Of a stretch of DNA of 64,000 nt, positions 25,201 through 37,200 are shown piece by piece. Source of the DNA: Dichetophora obliterata (Eukaryota; Arthropoda; Insecta; Diptera; Sciomyzidae); assembly GCA_963920525.1 (NCBI GenBank), contig OY986436.1, positions 90,314,496 to 90,378,495 on the forward strand, written 5' to 3'. Under the pieces are notes generated by a model. It had not been told where the DNA came from and searched no databases. It saw only the letters and a program-made list of their open reading frames with translations. The stretch's first letter is position 1. Each line of letters starts with the position of its first letter. The position numbers were made by a program, and so were the translations under genes.

Positions 25201-28200
25201 ACATTTTAACTCTTATATTTATACAAAAAATAAAAACCAAGAATATTATTAATCATTATGAGTTCAGCAATGGCTAAACCAAAAAAAAAAAAAAGAAAGA
25301 AATTACAGTATGATGAGCTTTTGTAACTTAAGTTTTAAAAACTTGGCTCTGTTTTTACCTGTTATTAAGTGTAAAATATACGATGTTTTTGAAATAAAAC
25401 TCTGATTCTACTTCCAGCAATAGCCACTAATGTTGTAAATAGCATATTAAAATTTCAGATGATTCGGCTAAATATTTTTGGTTTTTTCTACAATACCTTG
25501 CCAAAAAAAGTAGTTTCGAAATATACGAGTGTAAAGAGAGTAAGTGTAGACGAAACACTGTGGTTCGATACCTGCTAAAACTGCTGTAGTAGCGGAAAAA
25601 ACGTATCCTTACAAACATTTAACAGTGCATTCTCGAAAGACAATACTTTGAATAATTAAAAAAAAATCGATTTCTTAAAAATTCCAGACCACCATGATAC
25701 TCGTGATATTACTCTCCATCTCCGAGTCAAAGTTATATATATATTATGAGCTGCTTTCTAGGTAATGTTCATTAAGTCGTCGGAAACGCGTATATTTTAT
25801 TGTAGCAAACTCAAATTATAGTTCCACCACATCTTTTCCATTTCCTTGCATGATAAACGTACATTTTTATTCCACACGTTGTACAAACCATAATTTTGGA
25901 AAAGGTAGGTGCCGAGAAAAAAAAGTCACAGTTTCGACAGTATCGTAAGTATAGACGTAGAATTCCTTGTAATATAGTAACTAGTATTCCCCGGCAGACG
26001 TTGTTCTGCCACAGACCGCCTTACTGCCATATACGAAAATTTCAAGAAATGCCAAATATATTTACCATTTTCAGTATAGCTGCCGAAAGTTACCATATGA
26101 ACTAAATTACAAAATTTCAGTCTAATACGATCAAAACCGTGAGAAATATAGCATTTTTGTTGATTTGTAGGCGTAAAAAGGGGTGCGGCAAAATTATTTC
26201 CGTTAAACCATCTCGTACTCGAAACAAATTGACTGCCAAAATTTCAACTCAATTTAGCTTAAACATGGCGCGCTTTGCTGACCCCCCGAAAACTGAGTGT
26301 AACTAAAGTGGGACATATCGATTTTTAGTGCACTTTCTGAGATTAACCATATGAACTAAATTACAACATTTTATTCTATTACGACCAAAACCGTTGAAAT
26401 AAAACATTTTCATTCGTTTGTGGGCGGTGAAAGGGGGCGTTGAAACCAATTTTTAGTATAGTTTCTGACAATAACCTAACAAAACAACCTAAACCAAAAT
26501 TTTAGCTCAATCGACCCAGTAGTAAATTTTAATGATTTCTAAAAAAGTGGGCGTGTCTATATAGCGATAACTCCCATTTTTAGTACAGTTGCTGAACTAG
26601 TAAGCCCGTGTGGCTTTAAAGCGCCATAATCAAACATACCTAGATTTTATTTAAAACTATTGAATAGATTTTCAACTGATCAAAATTGAAATTAAATTAA
26701 TTTTGGCCTTTTTGCAATATACAAATTTATTTTAAATATACAGGAGTAAGGGCCGTTTTATTCACTTTTTTAACTTGAGAAGTTGGAATAACTTTGGGAT
26801 TTATTCGATTTCAAAAGTTATTCCATTTTATTCACTTGAATTTCTCAAAAATATTTTGACATATTGAAAATTTGATATAACTTTCGTTTGATAACTTTTG
26901 TCAACTTGTGATTTCTCTAACTTCCAAATATATGACCAGTTATAAATTCTAACTTGTGATATTTGGTGTAACTTGTGATTTTCGCTTCATTCACAGTTCA
27001 ATTGGTACACACTTGTGCTGTTACAACAAAATTGTTACTATAAAAACATTTAAAGCACGTATTATTTTATTTGACTAGAACCGATACAGTTCAGCACAAC
27101 TTTTTTATACACAATATTAAAGACTTAGGTTCCGCTAACCGTTAAAAATGTTATGGCGTCCGTGGCATACTGATTACAGTGCGTGGTTGGTATGCTAAGA
27201 ACAGTGGTGGCAGGGGTTTAATTCACTTCTGAGACAGAATTTTTATTCTATACAATCAATATTTATTATAAAATAAACCTCAGAGAGTAATACCTGCCAA
27301 GTAGAGCTTCTCGAGAACACGAGCCGTTTGGAGCCGGCATTACTTGTATATCTAGTTCTCGATCATTTGTGTTCAAACATATAATAACACGCAAAACACA
27401 ATCAAAAGGGGATCGATCAAAGTCCTTCCAAGGGCTTGAACTGCACTTTATATCCTTAATGATCTGTTTTAATTTCCGCTGATCGATATCAGCTCCAAAG
27501 ATAACAATCATTAGTTTGCCAAAAAAAATTTGATGTGCAGTAAAATTAAAGTGCTGTTATTATGTGCACAATTATGAGTAGTCGGTACCTAAATTTTTGC
27601 ATCAGTTCACAATGTGGAATTTGTAGGTGCAGCTGGAGCCATTTGTTAAAGAGAACATGAAGCTTGCCAATTTCAGTTTGGTGGTCGCTCAATTTTCAAG
27701 AAGTAGTAGTGCATAGAGAGTAAATTAAGGTATCCCAAAATAAGGCACCATTTCTGATGAATCTTTTCAATTTCAGTTACTAAATTTTTGTAAATGCCTT
27801 TTTATGTTTAACAGCTCTAGTCACTGAATTTGCTTCATTGAAAGAATTTCAACAGAACTGGTGCAAATACTATAGCTCCATTTACTCTATATGTTGGAAG
27901 TTGGAAAAAATAATGTCGTGCAGCCTTCAAGTCACAAATCTCTACTTGAGTCAAAAATGGAATTTTTTTGTTCTATTTAGTAAATATAAGTTTGACGAAG
28001 AGAAACCAAAAATAAAACAATACATTTAAGACCACTTTTAAAAAAAACCAACTTATTTTTCTAGAAGTAAAAAAACGGTTCAAAACAGTATTCTAAAAAA
28101 CATCTATTTCAATTTGCAAAGAGCTGAACTACATTGCACGTCGCGTAAACAATAACTTTCCAAGAAAAACGCATTTAAAGAATGCGCTTAAAGTAGGTTT

Positions 28201-31200
28201 CTAGATCCTCAAGTGGAAAAAATTTATTTTTAACGATTTATTTTCAAGCCATTTTATTATACATCGTAGTCGGGTTTATTTTAACATAATTTAGTTAAAA
28301 GTCAATATAAAGAAACTTTTTTTGTAATATTGGTTTTGTATGCTAGAAGGCGCCAAAGTCGATTTCTAAAAAAAAAAATAGAATACATGGTTGCATGTTA
28401 CATACATGGTTACATGTTAATAACCAAAACAAAACCAAACTAATTAAAAATTGGTCCAGCCGATAACTCATAGATGAACAGTCGACCATATTTTAAAGGA
28501 CTCGAATTTATCCACCTCTGTTATCAAAATACAAAGACAAAATTATAAACACCATTTTTTTCGATTGTCAAAGGACTATATAATGTTTTAAATAAGAACT
28601 AAAAAATCAAACACGGCATAGTAACACAAGCTAATTTAAAATGTTCATGAAAGCGCATGTCTTTTAGAAATATTTTTATTAGACTACATATAAAGCATGC
28701 GTCGTTTTTTGACGAAGTGAATTAAAGCATATCTTAATTCGAAATACCGTTAACTGAAACACCCATTATTTGGAAATCACTTTTTTTTATTCTGCACACA
28801 TATATTTTAATACCAAATTATTTTTTGACATTGTGTTGCCCTTAACATCAACAATTTTCCATTTCATAAGTTATAAAAGTCATTTGTTTTCTCATTTCCC
28901 ATCATATATCAAAAAATTCCCTGGGATGTTTTATAACTTAAGTATTTATAACTTGACTTAACTTCAACATATAAAATTTCAACTTGAACTGAACGAAATG
29001 AAATTTTAACTTGAGAAATTAAAATATTTAACTTTGCAAGTTGTACGAAAAGTCAAGTTGACAAAAGTTATTGAAACTGCTCAAGTAAGCTCGATTTATA
29101 AAAAGTGAATAAAACGGCCCTAAGAATATTTCTTGATTTTCAATTTGAAAAATACTTGAACAAAAATATTTCATTATCAGTTTCCAATTTCTGATTACAT
29201 TTTTCTGTGAATTTTTAAAAATTAAAAAATTTTCCGACCAACAGTTTAGAAATCTTTTTTCAACTGTAAGAAATCATTCCGTATCACTTTGACATTGAAA
29301 ATATGAATTCATAGTTTTAGCTGTGAAATTATAAAAATTATTCGTCAGTATAACAGTTTCATTAGCCGATGGCGCTATTTAGGTGGCGCTAAATACCTCA
29401 CATATTCTTAGGTATATGCTGAAATTAAGAAGAGAAAATGCAACAGAACTACAACAATTATATGCAAACTTTAACTCGCTATAACTTAAAAAATATAAAC
29501 TTTTAAGAAATAAAAAGTCTGCACGTCTACAGGTCTAAACCTACAAAACCATACTTAATTTATTAAGTTTGGACTTGTAAAGTGCGTTTTTTATAGAGTG
29601 ATACAGTTTTGAGTTGGCATCACTGCTTTATTTGACCACCCATTTAACAGCTAAAAGTTGCTTTTTGTTTAGTTTGCTTTAACATTTCATTATGGATGGA
29701 CTTACACCAGAGCAACGCTTGTAAATTGTGGAAATTTTTAATCTAAATTATGGTTCTGTTCGTCAAACTTATCGTGCACTTCGTCCATTTTATGGCGTAC
29801 ATAATCGTCCTTCAGAGCTGCTAATTTGAAGAACAATAGATCGTTTCCGGACCACATTTACTGTTATTGATAATGTGCATTCCGTGAGACGCCGAACAGT
29901 GCACACTGAAGAATATGTAGCCGCTGTACAGGAAAGCATTGAAGATGATCCTAATCAATCAATTTGTCGCCGTTCTCAGCAACTGGGGTCCTTTCACTTT
30001 ATGGAAGATTTTACGAAAAGATCTTGGCTTAAAACCTTTCAAGATTCAACTTGTGTAGGAATTAAAGCCAAACGACCATCGGTACGCGCCGCCAATTCGG
30101 CGAATGGGCTGAAGCACAAATTAATATTGATTTTGAATTTCCATGAAAAATTTTATTTTCCGATGAAGCCCCTTTTTGGTTGAATGGGTATGTAAATAAA
30201 CATAATTGTCGTATTTAGAGTGAGGAGAATCCACAAGCTTTTGTCGAAACACCATTAAATCTACAGAAAATTACTGTTTGGTGCGCTTTATGGGCTGACG
30301 GAGTCATTGGCCCATATGTCTTCAAAAACGATGATGGTCAGAATGTTACTGTCATTAATCGCGCCCGCTGTGTGGCATGTGGCTCCGTCCTGTTGGAACC
30401 ACATATCAATTATATGGCATTAATCTTGCTGATATGTGGTTCCAACAGGACGGAGCCACATGCCACACAGCGGGCGCTACAATTGATTTACTCAAGGAAA
30501 CTTTTGACTAAAGTCCAATTAATTGGCCCCCAAGATCGTGTGATTTAACCCCATTGGATTATTTTCTTTGGGGTTATATAAAGTCACTTGTCTACGTCGA
30601 TAAATCACAAACAATTGAACGAAGTAACGCATGCGCAAACCTGCGTAGTTGTAATACGTACTGGCTCTGTAGCTACACGCATCCGTATTCTCTATTGTAT
30701 TTATCTATCTAACAAACGACAAACACGAAAGCAACTGATTTGTCGGCCTCCATACATAAAAAAGTTTAAAAAAACAATCCCTATATCAAAGCTGACCTTG
30801 AGAGGGTTCTAAAAACAAAAAAAATTTTTTGGACCACCGAAAAACTAGCCAAAATGATAATTTTTCATAACTTTAGTATAACATGTCCGATCTTAAAAAG
30901 CCGTTGAAAAGAGCTTAACAAATTCAAAATTACTTTAGAGCATTTTCACTTTCGAAGTCATATTCAACTAGTAATCCTCGTTAGCCTCGTTAGGGGGTAA
31001 ATTGCCCCTTAATTTTTTTTCTTATTACATAAAAAACCGTTAATTTTTTTACTTTTTGCCAAAAAAAAATATATCATAAGTTTTAAAATAGATAAGTTCT
31101 AAAAGATCAAAACTTACAATACATACCTACTTTTTAAATTCAAACCAAATGTTTTCTATTAATTCTCTTCAATTGAAAAAATTCTTCATGAGCTGTGGCA

Positions 31201-34200
31201 GTGTGCAAACATTTCGATAGTGGTAAAGTAATGTATTTTTGAAAAAGGGAAAAAATCCGATAACTTTAAATGTTAGCTATTTAAACCTATACCTAAACAA
31301 AAATGTTTGCAGCTAGAGCGAGAAAATGAGCCGAGAAAAAGTTAAGTTCTCATTTTATTCGTAAAACAGTTACTTTACAAAATTCGTTTGTTTAGGCATA
31401 CCCCTGTCGCCAGGGTGAAGTCAATAAATGTCAATAAATTGTATAAATCAACTTTTACAGTCGAACAAGTTCCTGAGTACGTGTTAAATATGTTTTTCGA
31501 AAAAAATGAAATTAATACAACAAAATTGCCTACCAAACGCGAGATTATTGAATATTTTGTTTTGTTTGTTTTTTAAACATAACGGTCATTCAAGTCTCTC
31601 CAAAAACCGTAAACTAAATAATTAGACTAAGATTTTACACTAGTTTGAACATTTTATTGCTGCCTTCCATATAAAAAAAAAAGGATTAATATATTACAAC
31701 TCTGAAAGCTATGTTTATTGAAGTTTCGTAATCAAACAGCGGTTTCTTATTTGCATTTATTTATCTTGTAAATTTTAGTTGTAAAATTTTAGGACAATAT
31801 GACATGATAGAACACCTTGTAAATACCCTAACTAGGATTTACTAAAACATCCACATACATACGATGAAGTTGAATGGAGCAAGATTTTTCTTATATCTCA
31901 GTGCAAATGTCGCATTGAAACAAATGTGCAATGTAACTGATCTAATTTTAATAAGATTCCTAAAAACTCTCAAAATTTTTATATTGATCAATGCGGACCA
32001 AGATTGTTGTCTTTAAATAATGTACAGGAGCACGTTGAAGATGTTGAAATGGCTGATATACAGTGGCTCACAGCTTATTTTATGCAGTGCATACTTTAAA
32101 CTTTAGGGCTTTATAAAAACAAAACTAACAGGAATAGAAAAGATAATATGGTGTTATTTAAAAGAGCAAAAAGTCTAGTTAAATAAAGGTTTTTCATTAA
32201 TTGTGAATACATATATTTAGTTGTTTAAAAAATAAGAGAACAGAAAATACTGCTTAATTTCATCTCGCAGCTTAATTTATGCAGTCACTTCTCTTTGTTA
32301 CGGTACTCTAATGCTGTGCTGTCTAACGGTACTTTCGTTAGCTATGCCTTCGTTCTGTTTCTATAATTGCTTTGTGTTAGCTTTTTAGTCTGATTTTTTG
32401 CTTCAAGTGTCTGCTTCTATGATTATTTAAAATAGGAGCGCGCACAACGCTACAACAACGAGAATTGGTTATATAATATTTTAAGAAAAGCAGCTCGCAG
32501 CGAAAAATGGCTGAAATGGTTAATATCAATTCCTCTACAGTGCAAAAGATCATCGAGCGCTTCGTCCATAAGAATCGGTTGCACAATAAGAGCAAAGAAG
32601 CACCAAACAAAATTTTTAATGCAACCGACATATTGTATGGAAGCGGCATATTGTATGGAAGATAAAGGCTAACCCGCGACTCTCAGCTCCGAAAATGACT
32701 TTTGAAGTTCAAACTGGCCTGAGCAAACAGTGTAGTGCCTAAACTATTCGACGTGGCTTGCGCAAAAAGAACTTTCATGGCCGAGTAACACGAAACAAGC
32801 CGTTTATTAGCCCCAAAAATTGATTATGCAGACTCAACTACGACAAGGAACATATGTCCAAGGCCCCAGAGTATTGGAATTCAGTTATTTTTGAAGATAA
32901 ATCGAAGATCAATTTATTCGGTTCAGATGGTATGTGCTATATGTGGCGAAAACCGAATACCAAGGTCAACAAAAAAAACTTAAAACAAACCGTGAAACAT
33001 GGCGGTGGCGGCGTCATGGTTTGGGCATGAATGTCAGCTGCTGGTACTGGGAAGTTGCCGTTTATTGAAACAACAATTTACAAATTAAAGTACCTACAGA
33101 TCCTGAATAACAATTTGCTGCAGAGTGCAAAGGTTCTGGGTATAAAATTGAATTTCCGATTTTACCAGGATGACGATCGAAAGCACAAAGCGGGTATTGT
33201 GCAAACCAGGCTAATATACAACTGCCAATGGTTGATGACGCCGCCAGCACAGTCGCCAGACCTTAATGTTATTGAAAATGTGTGGTCTTTATTAGAAAAT
33301 AACATCCGGAAACATCAAATTTCATACAAAACTCACCTGAAAGAGATATTGAAAACGAAGAGGGCGAATATTTCGCCACATATCACTCAAAAAACGGTCG
33401 CATCAATGCCAAGTCACCTTAGATCTGTTGTGGACAACAAGGGCTATCATACCAAATAATAAAAATATCAGATATCATTAATTAATACGAAAAATTTATA
33501 AATAACAAGTGACTGCATAAAATAAGCTGTGATATGAAATTAAGCAGTATTTTCTGGTTTCTTAATTTTAAGCCAACTTAATATATGTTTTTACAATAAA
33601 TTAAGTTAATTTAGTAAAATCTTGTTCTTTTAAATGATACTATATTATTTTTTTCTATTCCTGTTAGTTTCGTTGTTATAAAGCCCTAAAATTGAAAGTA
33701 TGCACTGCATAAAATAAGCCGTGAGCCACTGTATATAATGAAATGTCGGACATGCCTCTAATATCCAACTCTTCCATTGTATATGTTCCTAGCTCCAGCG
33801 AAGAGGATGATTGCGAGTTAAATGATATTGAAATTTCGAACGTTATCGAGGGGAAATTAAAAGTATCGGATATTGCACTTAAAAATTATTGTTTGACTTT
33901 TGATCGGACTGACACTTCAGGTCGCTTTGGGTCATTGCTCGCCACTACATTGATTAAAGATTTGCGTCTTTCAATTGCGACTAAAGCAAGAAAGATTTTT
34001 CTACCCAAGTTTCTGATAAAATAATAAAATATTTTGATGACCTCATCATAGACAAAAACAAAATTTCGAGAGAACGCACAAAATTTCGAGCAAAAGCCGA
34101 AGCAGCAACAAAAAGTAATAAGCTCCTAAAGTGTTTTCCATACGAAGGCAAAAAAGACTACATTAAAAAAAAAGATAGTTCATGACCAAGCTAGAGAATA

Positions 34201-37200
34201 CAGAGAAAGAGAAGAGTACGTCACAATAATAAAAGAGCCTGATTATCAATTTCTTGCCTATGCCACACCAATTGAGGGCACTGGAGAAGCAATCCAGACA
34301 GCTATAGTGGACGCATTGAATGTGCAAAGGATTCTCTGAATCTCTTGGTTGCCATCAGCTGTGATGGCACTGCCGTCAATATTGGACACAACAATGGAGT
34401 TAATGTATGCTTTGAGCGATATTTGCAGCGGCCATTGTAGTGGAATGTGTGCCTTTTTCATTTTAACCCTCTAATGCCCAAGCCCGCCTATAGGCGGGGA
34501 TCACACCGATCGCTTTAAAACCGTAGTCAGTGGAAAATTTTTCAAATGGTTTCCTTCAGAGTCTAGACGAATCTTTAAGCTATATTTCAGTTTTTCTCGC
34601 TTGGAAATTGCATGGTCTGCTTGACAATTACGTCAATTTGAATTTAAATTTCATCATTTTTTTACAAATTCAATTAATTTTTTACTCGAAATTTTTAGCT
34701 CGATTTTCGGTAAATAAAAAAAAAACATTAATTGAAGTGCGATCGAAGTGAAAAAAAGATACTAGTTAGTAAGAAGTTGTTTTTTTTTTAATTGAGATAC
34801 AAAAAAAAATATGTAAAACAACAATACAAGGTGTTAAAAAAAACCGTTAATATTTTCACATATTGTGGACATTTTCACCTGTAAAAAAGGAACGAAGAGC
34901 TAAAATTGAAAACGAATTTTAGATTCGTTTTTCTGGTCCCCAAATTAGTATAATCTGATTAGTATTATCTGATTTGGAGCTCAAACAAAAAATGGGGCAT
35001 TAGAGGGTTAATGAGTTACCTCTCAGAAGATTATTCATACATTTTGTTGGAAAGCAAAGTGGACCTGGAATCTGGACAGAAGGCTTAGGGGCCGAAATTA
35101 TGACAGGCGGAAACTATCCAGCAAATTTTCCCATTATTTATACTGCCAATAATGAAATTAAATGAAATATTTTTTAGGTTGCATCTTTTGGGTGTTATGC
35201 TAGACATTGGAAAATACGCAATGACCAGATTATCTGTTCGACATGGTTGTAGTTGTTAGCAATGGTGAGAGCGGAGATCAGTTAAGTAGTAAGAAACCCG
35301 GCCCTGTGAGCATAGCTCGCTGGTTGACAACTGTCTCAAGGATACTTAGACTCTACGTCACAAAAAGAACGCCATCTCTAAAATTACGTCAGCTCGTAGA
35401 GTACATTGTCAAAGTCTATGCACCATTCTGGTTTCTAGTGAAGAGTCAGCCACATGCTGTTCATGGAAGTCGACATGTTTTTAATTAAATATGCTGAATC
35501 CGCCCGTTGCCTTCTGATGTGCAATTAATCATCCGCCCAACAATCGACAACAATGCCTATTACTTCCATCCCGAAAAGGTGTTGTTAGCAATGATAACTG
35601 ACCCTGACCATAATATTCGATTAGATGGGTTGCAAAAAATCAGAACAATACGTCAAGATCCACCTTCAAGGCTCCGTGTTCTTCGCATTCGGCATAAAAC
35701 GCCATAATAAACTTTGACAGTGATTAGTATATTAATATAATCAATTGGGATAAATTCACAATTACGGAACCTCCTTGTTTACAATTCTACTCAGACAGGC
35801 AACTAATAAATTTTCAATTTTCGGCAGACAAAATCAACATCCCAGGTAAATCTTTCTAGCGCAAACTTATTCGTATTTCACTTATGTTATTCACAAACTT
35901 TTACAGAATTTCCAAGCCATTCACAAGACGCCGAACATTTTGTTCGTGTTGTGAGTGAATCTGCGCTTGCGGTCACGGATGAGAAGCGGTTGGGTCATAT
36001 TTTTTCCAAACTGAAAGCCGATCCTTGACTCTCGCCATAATTTAGTTAAACAACGTTTTCACATTCCACTTCATCGTAATCCACATCTATGTTAACAGAC
36101 TTGGAACCGTCGGAAAAAGTTTTAAGCGTAATGGCTAAATTAAAAACTATCTCGAAACTACCTTACTTTACCCTATAGGTTTATAGCAAACATTTGGAGT
36201 TTCGCTTGAGCTACGAACTCCTTGAGCTCCTGTACATTATTTAAAGACAATAATCTTGGTAAGTATTGATCAATATAAAAATGTTGAGAGTTTTTAGGAA
36301 TCTTATAAAAATTGGAGCAGTTACATTGCACATTTGTTTCTATGCGACATTTGCACTGAGATATAAGAAAAATCTTGCGCCATTCCACTTCATCGTATGT
36401 ATGTGGACGTTTTAGTAAATCATAATGTTTTTTTTTATGAGACTATTATTGTTCCTCCGAACCGTCGTTTTTACCACTATCGGAATGTTTGCACGTTGCC
36501 AAAATTTTTGAAAAATTTTTTTAACTTTTGGTACTTTTTTTTATTATTTATTATTTATTTTACGACATTTTGGGCAACTTGAATATAATGTCACGTTGTT
36601 TCGTGGGCTATGTTTTAACAATGTTATTGCTGCATTTTTATACCTAAATACTTTAAGAAATATATTTTAATTTAATTTCGAACTTTAATTTTTAAAACTA
36701 TTTTAGTAAATTTTCCATTTTGCTTGAACTAAAAAAATAAGAATTGTTAGTTTTGAACTCTTATAACATCTTTGTTTTAAAACTTATTAAAATATTTTTT
36801 GGCAAAAATTAAAAAATTTAAGTCTTTAATTTTATAGGAAAATAAAAAAAAATTTAAGGGGGGGGGTGGGTAAATCGGGCTAACGGAGTAAGGCCCGTTA
36901 CGAATACGACCGAATACGACTTCTGAAGTGAAAATGCTCTGAAGAAAAAATGTAGAATATGTTAAGTTCTTTTTGACGACATACGACTTTTGAAGATCGG
37001 ACATGTTATACTAAAGTTATGAAAAAATACCATTTTAGCTGTTTTTTCGGTGGTCCTCTCGAGGTCAGCTTTGATATAGGGAGTGGTTTTTTGAAACTTT
37101 TTTTCGACCCACTCTAATGTACAGATCAAAAAATATGTTAAATACATATTAAAAAAAAACAACAACAAAAACAGCACTAAAACAAACTACACGAATGCGA

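Larger units (their letters stand above)
31850..36030 (+). pseudogene. Transposase-like protein of an unresolved DDE family, interrupted
   Basis: Plus-strand pieces in order: [20 protein letters not shown] and [20 protein letters not shown] (to 32056); [20 protein letters not shown] to about 34024; [38 protein letters not shown] and LQRPL (34240-34460); [20 protein letters not shown] (35010-35080); [20 protein letters not shown] and VHGSRHVF (35300-35480); [20 protein letters not shown]; then [20 protein letters not shown] to about 36025. This order fits a repetitive family seen in insect, crustacean and cnidarian genomes (CDGT-VNTG, HANELPLRHLF, FPCHTQAVER). Two nested elements, stops and frameshifts inactivate it. 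Confidence 0.65.
30776..37100 (+). mobile_element. Composite transposon with long inverted arms
   Basis: CCCTATATCAAAGCTGACCT near 30779 is mirrored near 37083. ATAACATGTCCGATCTT near 30880 is mirrored at about 37005. ATGAAGTTGAATGG near 31863 is mirrored at 36380-36395. The arms therefore span roughly 30776-32056 and 36180-37100. Between them lies a broken plus-strand transposase, itself hit by a Tc1 element (32061-33731) and a TTAA MITE (34467-35007). Outer ends are approximate. Confidence 0.6.

Noticed and set aside
27266..27511. 81-codon minus-strand ORF as a possible exon
   Set aside because: It lies opposite a SINE-like sequence with a degenerate tRNA head, and the residues match no known protein. 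It does not fit a B3GLCT exon phase.
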